From Flavobacteriaceae bacterium 3519-10 (GTDB taxonomy: Bacteria; Bacteroidota; Bacteroidia; Flavobacteriales; Weeksellaceae): a stretch of DNA of 64,000 bases. Both the position numbers and the translations under genes were made by a program. The notes beneath the pieces were generated by a model. It worked only from the letters and a program-made list of their open reading frames with translations. It was not told the origin of the DNA and did not search any database. Shown one piece after another: positions 36,070-45,590 of this stretch (positions within the stretch are counted from its first letter, which is position 1; every line of letters begins with the position of its first letter). The DNA is taken from the NCBI GenBank assembly GCA_000023725.1, contig CP001673.1, forward strand, positions 382,342-446,341, read 5' to 3'.

Positions 36070-37320
36070 TTGAAAACCATTTACAACATATTCGTCAGCC
36101 TGTTGATCTCCGCAATGAGGGTCGGTGCGCTTTTCAATTATAAACTGAAAAAAGGGCTGGCGGGCCGCAGGCAAAGCTGTGATGTAGTGAAATCTGTTTT
36201 TGCGCCCGATGACCGCGTGATCTGGATGCATGCCGCAAGCCTCGGCGAATATGAACAGGGTTTGCCGGTGCTGGAAAAACTCAAAGAAAAATTTCCCGAT
36301 TACAAAATCCTGATTACATTTTTTTCGCCTTCAGGCTACGATAATGTAATCCATAAAAAACATATTGCCGATGCGGTTTGTTATCTGCCATTCGATACTG
36401 AACGGTGGATCAGTGATTTTACCGGTAATTTTAAAACAGAAATATTCATAACCGTTAAATATGAATTTTGGTACAATCTGATGGCAAGTTTAAAGCTGCA
36501 AGGAGCGAAAATCTACGTAATTTCTGCGCTTTTTTATGAAACTCAGATATTCTTTAAGGCCTATGGAAGTTGGTTTGCCGGCCAATTGAATAAGAATGTT
36601 GACTGGTTTTTTCACCAGACGCTGCATTCAACCGCGCTTGCAAAAGGAATTGGATTAAAGAATTCTTCCACTGCCGGCGATACGCGCTTCGACAGAGTTA
36701 AAAAGCTGCAGCAGCGCGATAATCATGTAGATTTCATTGATGAATTTAAGCAGAACAGCAAAACCCTTGTATTCGGAAGTTCGTGGGAATCTGAGGAAAG
36801 GCTTGCCGAGATCATCGTATCTAAAAACCGTGATGTAAAAATTATCATCGCGCCACACGATTTAAAAAGAGTGCCGAATCTAAGGCAGATTTTTCCGGCT
36901 TCCATCCTTTATTCTCAACTGAAAAGCGCTGAAATCGTGCAGCATTCGAATGCGCAGGTTTTGATCATCGACTGCATCGGACTGCTTTCCAAACTTTATT
37001 CCTATGCCGATATCGCGATAGTTGGCGGCGGTTTTCATACAAAAGGCCTGCACAACATCCTCGAAGCCGCTGTATTTGGCATTCCTGTATTTTTTGGTAA
37101 TCTGTATCAAAAGAATCCTGAAGCGGACGGACTTATTGCTGCGCAAGGCGCCAAATGTTTCGAAGATGAATTTTTCGCTGCACCTTATTTGCTCGGGTTG
37201 TTGGTGAATGATGAACTCCGCCTGCAGATGGGCCGCAATGCCGCACAATATATCAGTTCTCAGCCGGACGCGACTAAGACGATTGTAAACAAAATTATTT
37301 CAGGAATCCCTGGCTCTTAA
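36070..37320 (+). CDS. waaA: 3-deoxy-D-manno-octulosonic acid (Kdo) transferase
   Basis: WaaA/KdtA (GT30) adds Kdo to lipid A precursor in lipopolysaccharide synthesis, at the inner face of the inner membrane. 416 residues; an N-terminal membrane anchor (FVSLLISAMRVGALFNYKLKKGLAGR) precedes the catalytic base region IWMHAASLGEYEQGLPVLEKLK. Further marks are FITVKYEFWYNLM, FGSSWESEE, IIIAPHDLKRV and the nucleotide-sugar site FHTKGLHNILEAAVFGIPVFFG. The start is probably TTG 36070, as no ATG lies near. The 3' end overlaps the convergent gene by 26 bases. Confidence 0.93.
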   Translation: MKTIYNIFVSLLISAMRVGALFNYKLKKGLAGRRQSCDVVKSVFAPDDRVIWMHAASLGEYEQGLPVLEKLKEKFPDYKILITFFSPSGYDNVIHKKHIADAVCYLPFDTERWISDFTGNFKTEIFITVKYEFWYNLMASLKLQGAKIYVISALFYETQIFFKAYGSWFAGQLNKNVDWFFHQTLHSTALAKGIGLKNSSTAGDTRFDRVKKLQQRDNHVDFIDEFKQNSKTLVFGSSWESEERLAEIIVSKNRDVKIIIAPHDLKRVPNLRQIFPASILYSQLKSAEIVQHSNAQVLIIDCIGLLSKLYSYADIAIVGGGFHTKGLHNILEAAVFGIPVFFGNLYQKNPEADGLIAAQGAKCFEDEFFAAPYLLGLLVNDELRLQMGRNAAQYISSQPDATKTIVNKIISGIPGS

Positions 37321-37906
37321 TCTCTTTCTGTATCAGCGCTATATGTTCGGGTATTTCGCTCGGCGAAAGCCAGTTGAGATCGAGACCGTGAAGCAGTGCT
37401 AGTTTTTCAAATTCGTGGTTTTTCAGGATGAGATCATACAGCTTTTCGAAACCATCCTGAATTTCAAGAAAATAATCTTCATCCAGTTTCTGCGTCTGAA
37501 TAAGTATTTTAAAGATTTTATTCAGCAGGTACATATAAAGCTTGTACCCATCGCGGAAGTGATCAGTTTTGCTTAATATTTCGGTGACGAGCATCAAATT
37601 TAAAGATACATCGCCGAGTTTATCTGTCGTTATTTTTACATGCTCGGTAATCTTCGCACTTATCTTACGGATGAGCACGAGGAAATATTTTGGATTTCGG
37701 AGGTGTTTTGCGGCAGCTGCAACTTCGTCCGAAATTAAAACCTCCATCTGCGCCCTTTTATCGTCTTCATTTTCCGGATCGATGAGTTCAAAATACAGTT
37801 TTTTCGAGAGAATTTTATCTTTTTTAAGCAGCCTGAAAATCAGTTTGTCTTTTTCTGTACCCGAAAATTCGCTCAGTGCTTTCTTAAATTCTTTGCTGTA
37901 TTCCAT
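37295..37906 (-). CDS. Conserved-looking protein of unknown function
   Basis: 203 residues, almost entirely predicted alpha helix, rich in K, E and L, with no signal peptide or membrane segment, so cytoplasmic. I do not recognise a domain. Landmarks: KDKLIFRLLKKDKILSKKLY near the N-terminus, KYFLVLIRKISAKITEH in the middle, and LHGLDLNWLSPSEIPEH near the end. Its ATG overlaps the stop of the glycosyltransferase gene by one base (TGATG), so the two are translationally coupled. The 3' end overlaps waaA by 26 bases on the opposite strand. Confidence 0.75.
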   Translation of the reverse strand: MEYSKEFKKALSEFSGTEKDKLIFRLLKKDKILSKKLYFELIDPENEDDKRAQMEVLISDEVAAAAKHLRNPKYFLVLIRKISAKITEHVKITTDKLGDVSLNLMLVTEILSKTDHFRDGYKLYMYLLNKIFKILIQTQKLDEDYFLEIQDGFEKLYDLILKNHEFEKLALLHGLDLNWLSPSEIPEHIALIQKEIKSQGFLK

Positions 37907-38658
37907 CAGTTAAAAACTTTTGAGTATTTCATGAAGCCGTTCATAGCCCATATTGTTGTATAATAGAGTGATTTCAAGGTTGAAAATTTCATATAATCTT
38001 TATAAACGAGATATTGGTCTTTGATGATATTGGTCTTCCGGCGCGAAATTCCGGCGGAATGCATCCTGTATTTGGCGAGCGTTCTCGGTAATGGTTTTCC
38101 TGATCTTATCTTTTTTAATAAATTAAGCCACATCACGTGGTCTTCGCGCTTGCTGCCCACCGGAAAAAACTCAATCCCAACTCTTTGCGAATCGTATATT
38201 GAGCTTAATAAGGAAAGGCGGCAGGTTTTGAGAAGGTTTTCAAAATTTACTTCTTTATCCGCTTTGAAATCCTGAATCCTCGGGTGTAAATTTCCGTCGC
38301 AGCGCGCATAGCCCGAATAAACCAGTTCGGTATTCTCCGATTTCATAAAAGTCAGCATTTCCTCAAGGAAATTTGGTTCCCACCAGTCATCTGCGTCGAG
38401 AAAAGTAATGTATCTTCCTGAAGCTTTTGCCAACGATAAATTTCGCGCATAGCCCGCGCCGCCATTTTTTTCGGCGACGGTAAGGATGATCCGCGGGTCT
38501 GCATAGCTTTTAATAATCTCAATTGAGTGGTCGGTTGAACGGTCATCAGAAATCAACCATTCAAAATCGGTAAAGCTTTGGTTCAGAACGCTTTCGATGG
38601 TTTGGGGCAAAAATTCAGCGGAATTGTATACAGGCGTGATGATCGAGATTTGGGGCAT
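37906..38658 (-). CDS. Family 2 glycosyltransferase
   Basis: ATG 38658 gives a 250-residue GT-A-fold enzyme; a TTG extension to 38676 is less likely. N-terminal ISIITPVYNSAEFLPQTIESVL binds the nucleotide, DDRSTDHSIEII follows, and D88-A-D90-D91 in TFLDADDWWEP is the metal-binding DxD. NGGAGYARNLSLAKASGRY is also typical. The acceptor is unknown; GT2 enzymes of this form usually build surface polysaccharide or LPS. The nearby but opposite waaA fits an envelope role. A TATCTTTG box on the minus strand (38681-38674) may be its promoter. Confidence 0.87.
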   Translation of the reverse strand: MPQISIITPVYNSAEFLPQTIESVLNQSFTDFEWLISDDRSTDHSIEIIKSYADPRIILTVAEKNGGAGYARNLSLAKASGRYITFLDADDWWEPNFLEEMLTFMKSENTELVYSGYARCDGNLHPRIQDFKADKEVNFENLLKTCRLSLLSSIYDSQRVGIEFFPVGSKREDHVMWLNLLKKIRSGKPLPRTLAKYRMHSAGISRRKTNIIKDQYLVYKDYMKFSTLKSLYYTTIWAMNGFMKYSKVFN

Positions 38659-38761
38659 GCATTTGTGTTTATACAAAGATATTAATATGGTACACTTTAT
38701 AAGTATCTATGGCATAATACTTGAGAACGCAATAAACATAACAATTACATATATTAGTACT

Positions 38762-39280
38762 ATGAAAACAAAAATCAATGGATTATTCAATGCAAAACAG
38801 TTGCAAGTAGTACTTAAACTGCCGTTTTTACTGCTATTACTTGCGTTTACACTGGTGGCCTGCAGAGACAACGAAAACGAAGACAGGCCTGAATCTGACT
38901 TGTTCGGTTTGTGGCAGCCTTACAAAATGACGCAGACTGCAACGCTGAGCACCAGTCCTTACAGTGTTTCAACCGAATATTCAATCTGTGAGCAAAAAGG
39001 ACGTATTCTTTTCACGGACGATGGATTGGGTAATGCAAAAACCTACTCCGAAGCAAACGGGCCATGCATTTTGCAGGATGACAGCAACTTTACCTACACG
39101 TACGATGCACTTACCAACACTCTGGTAATTACGAGCGCCAATGGAACTTCCCAGACTGGTTCAATTAAAGAACTCTCGGAAAGTAATCTGGTTTACGAGT
39201 TGGTTGGATCGTACGACTTTCAGGGAGAACAGAATGTAACCGTTACAACAACAGTAACCGCGCGTAAAACAAAAGATTAA
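38762..39280 (+). CDS. Lipocalin-like lipoprotein
   Basis: 172 residues from ATG 38762 (the frame is open further upstream but crosses the promoter region of the divergent gene). A lipobox LVAC puts the lipid at Cys34, after an unusually long 33-residue leader. The mature part LFGLWQPYKMT... resembles short lipocalin-like (PF13648 type) proteins of Flavobacteriia, starting with a G-x-W strand and followed by beta strands and one internal cysteine pair (SICEQKG, GPCILQ). Ligand unknown. Confidence 0.7.
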   Translation: MKTKINGLFNAKQLQVVLKLPFLLLLLAFTLVACRDNENEDRPESDLFGLWQPYKMTQTATLSTSPYSVSTEYSICEQKGRILFTDDGLGNAKTYSEANGPCILQDDSNFTYTYDALTNTLVITSANGTSQTGSIKELSESNLVYELVGSYDFQGEQNVTVTTTVTARKTKD

Positions 39281-39314
39281 ACCTCTAACGCTAAAACCGA
39301 ATACGGCTCAGCAT

Positions 39315-39343
39315 AAATCCTCACTTTCCGTAAGTGAGGATTT
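39315..39343 (+). terminator. Hairpin after the lipocalin-like gene
   Basis: A 12-bp perfect stem AAATCCTCACTT / AAGTGAGGATTT (39315-39326 with 39332-39343). The downstream T run is short, but the stem starts 35 bases after the stop and could act on either strand. Confidence 0.65.
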
Positions 39344-39358
39344 CTCGTGGTAAAATCT

Positions 39359-39366
39359 TATTTTTG
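39359..39366 (+). promoter_or_regulatory. Candidate leuS -7 box
   Basis: TATTTTTG at 39359-39366, 72 bases before the leuS ATG, just behind the hairpin. No clear TTG at the proper distance. Confidence 0.38.
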
Positions 39367-39437
39367 CCTCTTACAATTGCTCCAGAAGCGGGCAAATTCG
39401 TCGTAAGGCGACTAACAAGCAATAATATTTTTTTTAA

Positions 39438-42251
39438 ATGTTCTACGACCATCAATCGATCGAAAAAAAGTGGCAGAAATTCTGGAAAGAAAACCAGACT
39501 TTTAAAACTGAAGACAACACCCAAAAGCCTAAATATTACGTCCTCGATATGTTTCCGTATCCTTCGGGAGCCGGTCTGCACGTCGGGCATCCACTGGGCT
39601 ACATTGCATCGGATATTTATGCAAGGTATAAAAGACATGAGGGTTACAACGTGCTTCATCCGGTAGGTTACGACAGCTTTGGGCTTCCGGCGGAGCAGTA
39701 TGCCATTCAAACCGGCACACATCCCGCGATTACTACAGAACAGAACATCACAAGATATGAAGAACAGCTTCGGAAGATTGGTTTTTCGTTCGACTGGAGC
39801 CGCGAAGTAAGGACTTCCGATTCCTCTTATTATAAGTGGACACAATGGATTTTTATTGAACTTTTCAATTCGTGGTACAATAAAGCTGAAGATAAAGCTG
39901 AGCCCATTACAACTCTGATTGAATATTTTGCAAAAAATGGCTCCGCAGAATTGTCAGCTGCGCAGAATGATGAACTGAATTTTTCTGCAGAAGAATGGAA
40001 TAATGCTTGCGAACTTGATCAGCAGGATATTCTTTTGAACTACCGCCTGGCTTTTCGCGCTGAAACTACCGTAAACTGGTGCCCGGGATTAGGAACAGTT
40101 CTGGCAAATGATGAAGTGAAAGACGGTAAATCCGAACGTGGCGGCTTCCCTGTATTTCAAAAGAAAATGATGCAGTGGAGTATGCGGATCACCGCTTATT
40201 CCGAAAGATTGCTGCAGGGATTACAGAATATCGACTGGCCACAGCCGCTGAAAGATGCTCAGGAATACTGGATCGGCAAATCGCAGGGTGCACAGGTCAC
40301 TTTCGGTTTAGATAATGGTACTGAGCAGATTACTGTTTTCACAACGCGGCCTGACACGATCTTCGGCGCCACATTTATGGTTTTGGCTCCCGAAAATCCG
40401 TTAGTTGAGACGATAACTACTCCTAATCAAAAGGAGGAAGTTGAAAATTATATTCAGGAAACTTCCAAAAAAACAGAGCGCGACCGCATGGCCGACGTTA
40501 AAAACGTGAGTGGAGCTTTCACCGGAGCTTATGCGGTAAACCCGTTCACGCATGAGAAAATGCCGGTTTATATTTCAGATTATGTACTGATGGGTTACGG
40601 TACCGGTGCTGTAATGGCTGTTCCGGCGCATGACGAACGCGATCATCGTTTTGCAAAAAAGTTCGCTTTACCGATCTTAAATGTCATTAAAAACGATGAA
40701 GATATCAACGAAACTTCGTACGATTCGAAGAACTCGGTGTGTGTAAACTCTGGTTTTTTAGATGGTTTAAATTATACAGAAGCTAAAGCAAAGATTATCT
40801 CAGAAATTGAAAAGCTCGGTATTGGCCGTGGAACAACGAACTACCGCCAACGCGATGCTATTTTCTCGCGCCAAAGATATTGGGGCGAACCCGTTCCGGT
40901 GTATTATAAAGATGGGATGCCTTATCCGCTGCCGGTTTCAGCGCTTCCATTGGAACTTCCGGAAGTTGAAAAATATTTACCAACCGAAGACGGAGACCCA
41001 CCATTAGGAAATGCAAAAAATTTCGGTTGGGACGAAAAGAACGAAAAGGTTGTTGCTACAGAACTGATTGATGAAAAGTCGGTTTTCGCGCTCGAATTAT
41101 CAACAATGCCGGGCTGGGCCGGAAGTTCATGGTATTTTTTAAGATACATGGATCCGCATAACGATGAGGTTTTTGCACAAAAAGAGCTCACCGATTATTG
41201 GGGCCAGGTTGATTTATACATTGGCGGAAGCGAACACGCTACCGGACATTTATTGTATTCAAGATTCTGGAATATGTTCTTGAAAGACCGCGGTTACGTT
41301 CAACATGATGAACCTTTCAAAAAACTGATAAATCAGGGAATGATTTTGGGGATGAGCGCGTATGTTTTCAGAATTGAAGGTACCAACCAGTTTATTTCAA
41401 AGAATTTAATTCAGGACCATACCACTCAAAAAATTCATGTGGACGTTTCTTTATTAAAAGGAACTTCGGATGAACTGGATATCGAAAGATTCAAAAACTG
41501 GCGTTCCGAATATGCTGATGCCGAATTTATTCTTGAAGACGGAAAATATATCACGGAAAGAGAAGTGGAAAAAATGTCCAAGTCCAAATACAATGTCGTG
41601 AATCCCGATGACATCTGTGAAGAATACGGCGCGGACTGTCTTCGTTTATACGAGATGTTCTTAGGGCCACTTGAACAGTCGAAGCCATGGAACACGCAGG
41701 GCCTCAGTGGCGTTTATGGTTTTCTGAAGAAATTCTATAATCTGTATTTTAACGGAGACCAGTTCGAAGTTTCCGATGAAGAGCCGACAAAAGAGGAATA
41801 TAAGATTCTGCATACGTTGATCAGAAAGGTGGTTTCGGATATTGCCAATTTCTCGTTCAATACTTCAGTTTCTTCTTTTATGATCGCGGTGAACGAGTAC
41901 CAAAAGCTCAAAACCAACAAACGCCAAATTCTGGAGGCAATGGCGGTGATTGTTTCGCCATATGCGCCGCACCTGTGCGAAGAACTTTGGAGCAGGCTTG
42001 GGCACAACAGTACGGTTGAGTTAGAAAAGTTCCCGGAATTCGATGAAAAATATCTGGTAGAAGACGAATTTGAGTACCCTGTGAGTTTTAACGGAAAGAT
42101 GAGATTTAAACTTTCACTGCCGGCAGATTATACGGTTTCAGAGATTGAAGAAAGTGTGATGAAAGACCAGCGTGTAATAAATCAGCTGGCCGGAAATAGT
42201 CCTAAAAAAATCATTATAGTACAGAAAAAAATCATTAATATTGTCTCATAA
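39438..42251 (+). CDS. leuS: Leucyl-tRNA synthetase
   Basis: Class I synthetase charging tRNA-Leu. 937 residues, somewhat longer than the ~860 of Escherichia coli, with extra sequence around residues 150-205 (a helical insertion between SWYNKAEDK and NYRLAFRAETTVNWCPG) and near 640-700. Signatures: HVGH (48-51) as HIGH; the editing domain with TRPDTIFGATFMVLAPE and AVPAHDERDHRFA (conserved Asp); tryptophan-rich WAGSSWYFLRYMDPHN; and KMSKSKYN at about 712. The tRNA-binding anticodon domain and C-terminal domain follow. Monocistronic. Confidence 0.97.
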   Translation: MFYDHQSIEKKWQKFWKENQTFKTEDNTQKPKYYVLDMFPYPSGAGLHVGHPLGYIASDIYARYKRHEGYNVLHPVGYDSFGLPAEQYAIQTGTHPAITTEQNITRYEEQLRKIGFSFDWSREVRTSDSSYYKWTQWIFIELFNSWYNKAEDKAEPITTLIEYFAKNGSAELSAAQNDELNFSAEEWNNACELDQQDILLNYRLAFRAETTVNWCPGLGTVLANDEVKDGKSERGGFPVFQKKMMQWSMRITAYSERLLQGLQNIDWPQPLKDAQEYWIGKSQGAQVTFGLDNGTEQITVFTTRPDTIFGATFMVLAPENPLVETITTPNQKEEVENYIQETSKKTERDRMADVKNVSGAFTGAYAVNPFTHEKMPVYISDYVLMGYGTGAVMAVPAHDERDHRFAKKFALPILNVIKNDEDINETSYDSKNSVCVNSGFLDGLNYTEAKAKIISEIEKLGIGRGTTNYRQRDAIFSRQRYWGEPVPVYYKDGMPYPLPVSALPLELPEVEKYLPTEDGDPPLGNAKNFGWDEKNEKVVATELIDEKSVFALELSTMPGWAGSSWYFLRYMDPHNDEVFAQKELTDYWGQVDLYIGGSEHATGHLLYSRFWNMFLKDRGYVQHDEPFKKLINQGMILGMSAYVFRIEGTNQFISKNLIQDHTTQKIHVDVSLLKGTSDELDIERFKNWRSEYADAEFILEDGKYITEREVEKMSKSKYNVVNPDDICEEYGADCLRLYEMFLGPLEQSKPWNTQGLSGVYGFLKKFYNLYFNGDQFEVSDEEPTKEEYKILHTLIRKVVSDIANFSFNTSVSSFMIAVNEYQKLKTNKRQILEAMAVIVSPYAPHLCEELWSRLGHNSTVELEKFPEFDEKYLVEDEFEYPVSFNGKMRFKLSLPADYTVSEIEESVMKDQRVINQLAGNSPKKIIIVQKKIINIVS

Positions 42252-42407
42252 ATTAAAAGGAAAAATAATTTTTTCTGTTGCAATCGCAAAAAAAGACCTT
42301 TAAATTACCTTAGTTTTCAATGGTTTTTTGGGAAATCCGTATAATAACTAAAATTCAATTCGAAAGTTATTAATTTCGCAACACTGCGGAGTGGTGGGAG
42401 TGAGGAT

Positions 42408-42436
42408 TTATCGTCATTCAGAGCCTATTACATTTG
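42408..42436 (+). promoter_or_regulatory. Candidate promoter of the exbB-tonB cluster
   Basis: TACATTTG (42429-42436) is a good -7 box, with TTA (42408-42410) 18 bases upstream in the -33 position. The ATG is 71 bases downstream. Confidence 0.42.
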
Positions 42437-42507
42437 CACGGTTAATTATTTTGACTTTATTTTACAGCTCGAAAAATTTAAAAATAACAATTATAATTTA
42501 GTTTAGT

Positions 42508-43371
42508 ATGGAAATGAATGTTTCAAACAACGAGGAGCAAGTAGTTGCTAAAAAATTAGGAGGTTTAAATCCTGCATTAATATTACCGATTCTGATTCTT
42601 ATCGGGTATTTAATCTATTATTTTGTTTTAGGAAATCCTGGAAACTTTAGAGAAGATGCAAGGCTTACGGGCGCATCAGTTGGTTTTTCCGGATTAGACA
42701 CTAAAGAATTACATCCTGAAGGATTCATGGGAATTATTTACATGGGTGGTCCCATCGTACCAATCCTTATTTCCTTTATGATCATTGTACTTGTTTTCTC
42801 TATTGAGCGTGCAATGGTTCTTAGAAAAGCATCTGGAGCAGGTAACGTAGATAATTTCGTTTTATCAATCAGAAGATTACTTAATCAGAACAAAGTTGAC
42901 GAAGCAATCGAAGAGTGCGACAGACAGCAGGGATCTGTAGGAAATGTAGTGAGAGAAGGTCTTACAACCTACAAAGCCTTAGCGCACGATACCACAATGA
43001 ACAAAGAGCAGAAAATGGTTGCTCTGAACAAATCAATCGAAGAGGCTACTACTTTGGAAATGCCAATGCTTGAGAAAAACATGATGATTCTATCTACCTT
43101 AGGTACCGTTGCAACGCTTGTAGCTCTACTTGGGACGGTAATCGGGATGATCAAGGCGTTTAACGCGCTAGGTTCAGGCGGTGGAACACCGGATTCAGCA
43201 GCACTATCAATCGGTATTTCTGAGGCGTTGATTAATACTGCATTAGGTATTGGTACATCAGCAGTAGCGATTATCTTCTATAACTATTTTACTTCTAAAA
43301 TTGACGGGTTAACATTCAAGATTGATGAGATCGCGATGTCTATCCAGCAGTCTTTTGCTGAATTTCACTAA
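42508..43371 (+). CDS. exbB: MotA/TolQ/ExbB proton channel protein
   Basis: 287 residues. ExbB forms the pentameric proton channel that, with ExbD, uses the proton motive force to drive TonB. One N-terminal membrane helix (~residues 22-42) precedes a short periplasmic part; the second helix is VPILISFMIIVLVFSIERA (~90-108); the two conserved helices with LGTVIGMIKAFNALG and NTALGIGTSAVAIIFYN lie after residue 195. It opens a cluster exbB-exbD-exbD-tonB. Confidence 0.93.
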   Translation: MEMNVSNNEEQVVAKKLGGLNPALILPILILIGYLIYYFVLGNPGNFREDARLTGASVGFSGLDTKELHPEGFMGIIYMGGPIVPILISFMIIVLVFSIERAMVLRKASGAGNVDNFVLSIRRLLNQNKVDEAIEECDRQQGSVGNVVREGLTTYKALAHDTTMNKEQKMVALNKSIEEATTLEMPMLEKNMMILSTLGTVATLVALLGTVIGMIKAFNALGSGGGTPDSAALSIGISEALINTALGIGTSAVAIIFYNYFTSKIDGLTFKIDEIAMSIQQSFAEFH

Positions 43372-43461
43372 GAAATCTGCAATTAATTGCCGGCCAGCCC
43401 TTTTAACTTCATTGCTGAAGGGCTGTCTAAAATGTGAAGTATAATAATAAAATAAAATATA

Positions 43462-44064
43462 ATGGCGAGAGTCAAACCAAAAAGACATAATATAAGGGTG
43501 GATATGACGGCCATGACCGATGTATCATTTCTACTCCTTACGTTCTTTATCCTCACGGCTCAGTTTGCAAAACCTGACGTCGAGACGATAACCACGCCAT
43601 CTTCTATATCTGAAAAACTACTTCCGGATGCGAGTTTAATGACTGTGCTTACTACAACAGACGGTAAATTTTACTTTACACCCGTAGAAAACGGTTCCGA
43701 AAGAATGCAGCTTTTAGATAAGATGGGCGAGAAATACGGAATGCAGTTTACCGATAAGGAAAAAGTGTCATTTACCAAAGTTCAGGCAATCGGTGTACCG
43801 ATGAATCAGCTTAAAGGTTTCTTAAATTTATCGGATGAAGAGCAGAAAGCTTACAAGAGCCCAACTGGAATTCCGATGGACAGTACCAATAAACAGGTGA
43901 TTGATTGGGTGCAGCAGAGTTTAGCCGTGAACCCGGATTACAAAATGGCGATCAAAGGAGATGTGCAGACAGAATACCCGAAAGTAAAAGCTTTATTTGA
44001 GGGATTAAGAGATATCGATTTCTTGAAATTCTGGTTAATAACGAGTCAGGAAACGGCACAATAA
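43462..44064 (+). CDS. exbD: ExbD/TolR biopolymer transport protein, first copy
   Basis: 200 residues. Single N-terminal membrane helix with the essential proton-carrying aspartate D20 in MTDVSFLLLTFFIL; the rest is periplasmic. It is longer than classical ExbD (~140) because of an inserted segment around residues 60-130, which is usual for Bacteroidota. It is followed seven bases later by a second ExbD; heteromeric ExbD pairs occur in this phylum. Confidence 0.9.
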   Translation: MARVKPKRHNIRVDMTAMTDVSFLLLTFFILTAQFAKPDVETITTPSSISEKLLPDASLMTVLTTTDGKFYFTPVENGSERMQLLDKMGEKYGMQFTDKEKVSFTKVQAIGVPMNQLKGFLNLSDEEQKAYKSPTGIPMDSTNKQVIDWVQQSLAVNPDYKMAIKGDVQTEYPKVKALFEGLRDIDFLKFWLITSQETAQ

Positions 44065-44071
44065 TTAAGAA

Positions 44072-44647
44072 ATGGCAGAAGTACAAGTAAAAGACAATAG
44101 CGGAAAAGGTGGCAAGGTACGGTCGAAAAAATCGGTACCACACGTCGACCTTACTCCGATGGTGGATTTAGCATTCCTTTTGATCACATTCTTTATGTTG
44201 GTTACAACTTTCAACAAACCGAATGTGATGGATTTAGGTCTTCCGGCAAAACCGAAAGATAATGTGAAACCTCCAGATACAGAAATTGACTTAACAAACT
44301 CAATTTCATTGATTATAGGAAAAGACAATAGAATTTTCTATCACCAGTTAACTGCAGCCGATCTCAATGATCAGACACTGCAGGAAACAACTTTCGATAG
44401 AAATGGGATTACGAAAGTAATTGAGCAGGCAAAAGCGCGGGCAAAGGATCAGGCCAAGTTTACGGTCATCATCAAACCTACCGACGATGCGATATATAAG
44501 AATTTTGTAGACATGTTGGACGAGATGGCCATCACCAAGAACGAAATCTACGGTATTACCGATGTGAAATCTTGGGAGCAGGCTGTTTATGACAAAAAAG
44601 TAGGAGGCTCAGCGGCCCCTGCAGCTCCGGCAGCCGATACAAACTAG
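44072..44647 (+). CDS. exbD: ExbD/TolR biopolymer transport protein, second copy
   Basis: 191 residues. The essential aspartate is D32 in LTPMVDLAFLLITFFML. The periplasmic domain ends in an Ala/Pro-rich tail (SAAPAAPAADTN). It differs strongly from the first copy, so the two are not a recent duplication. Start 7 bases after the previous stop. Confidence 0.9.
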   Translation: MAEVQVKDNSGKGGKVRSKKSVPHVDLTPMVDLAFLLITFFMLVTTFNKPNVMDLGLPAKPKDNVKPPDTEIDLTNSISLIIGKDNRIFYHQLTAADLNDQTLQETTFDRNGITKVIEQAKARAKDQAKFTVIIKPTDDAIYKNFVDMLDEMAITKNEIYGITDVKSWEQAVYDKKVGGSAAPAAPAADTN

Positions 44648-44679
44648 GATTAATTATTTTTAATATTAAAGAAAGAATA

Positions 44680-45519
44680 ATGGCAGAAGATACCACATAC
44701 AAGAGTAATCTTACTTTGGATGAAATTGTATTTGAGAATAGAAATAAAGCCTACGGTGCCTATGACCTGCGTACAACTTACAGGTCGGTACTTACCAAAG
44801 CTTTTATTATTGGGACTGTGCTGTTCCTGGTGGGTGCAATTACTCCGTTTGTGATTATGAAGATCCAGGAGATGAACGCCAGAGAAGCTGTTGAAGTAGA
44901 TGCAAATCTTATTGACATTCTTCCGGAGGAGGAACAGATTATAGAACAACCCAAAGATGAACCGCCACCACCACCGCCGCCACCAAAAGAAGAGCCAAAA
45001 ATTGAGATTATTCAGAACGTGGTTCCGGAACCGGTGAAAGCGCCAAAAGTAGAAACTCCGCCGCCACCAATTTCTCGGCAGTTAGAAACCACTACGGGTG
45101 TTGTAGCACAGGAAGGGGTGAAAGCTCCGGCTTATACGCCACCGCCACCGCCACCAGGACCAAGTAAATCTACAACAGTTGAAGTGAAGCCTCAGGTTTC
45201 CGAAACTCAGGTTTATACCGAAGTGGAGCAGTTGGCAGAATTCCCGGGAGGTATTAACTCCTTTAGAAGTAAAGTAAACAGCAGTTTCGATACTTCAGTG
45301 ATGGATGGTGATGAAGGTACTGTGAAGACAGAAGTAACTTTCGTAGTAGAAAGAGACGGTAGTATAACCGATGTGAAAGCTAGCGGATCCAACAGAGATT
45401 TCAACGCGGAAGCAATTCGTACGGTAAAATCCATTAAAAACAAATGGGCCCCTGCAAAAATTAACGGGCAGGCAGTGCGATACAGATTTAGAATGCCTCT
45501 TACGATGCAGTTCGAGTAA
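44680..45519 (+). CDS. tonB: TonB energy transducer
   Basis: 279 residues. A cytoplasmic N-terminal part with LDEIVFENRNKAYGAYDLRTTY, typical of Bacteroidota TonB proteins, precedes a membrane helix (~residues 42-62). Then come a Pro- and Glu-rich periplasmic spanner (runs of PPPPPP near residues 91 and 155) and the C-terminal TonB domain with VDVTFVVERDGSITDVKASGS-like and KSIKNKWAPAKINGQAVRYRFRMPLTMQF. It links ExbB/ExbD energy to outer-membrane TonB-dependent receptors. A terminator follows. Confidence 0.92.
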   Translation: MAEDTTYKSNLTLDEIVFENRNKAYGAYDLRTTYRSVLTKAFIIGTVLFLVGAITPFVIMKIQEMNAREAVEVDANLIDILPEEEQIIEQPKDEPPPPPPPPKEEPKIEIIQNVVPEPVKAPKVETPPPPISRQLETTTGVVAQEGVKAPAYTPPPPPPGPSKSTTVEVKPQVSETQVYTEVEQLAEFPGGINSFRSKVNSSFDTSVMDGDEGTVKTEVTFVVERDGSITDVKASGSNRDFNAEAIRTVKSIKNKWAPAKINGQAVRYRFRMPLTMQFE

Positions 45520-45543
45520 TCTTAAGAAAGTTTAACACTATAA

Positions 45544-45572
45544 AAGAGAGGCCACTGGTCTCTCTTTTTTAT
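45544..45572 (+). terminator. tonB terminator
   Basis: AAGAGAG (45544-45550) pairs with CTCTCTT (45560-45566), extended by GCC/GGT with one wobble, and a T run follows. Confidence 0.88.
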
Positions 45573-45579
45573 TTTTTTG

Positions 45580-45587
45580 TATTTTTG
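45580..45587 (+). promoter_or_regulatory. Candidate -7 box for the 65-residue protein
   Basis: TATTTTTG ends three bases before the ATG at 45591, implying a leaderless transcript. No clear -33 TTG. Confidence 0.42.
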
Positions 45588-45590
45588 TGA

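Noticed and set aside
39321-39845. Minus-strand 174-codon frame opposite the start of leuS
   Set aside because: Shadow of leuS; translated sequence has no domain, and the plus-strand gene is unambiguous.
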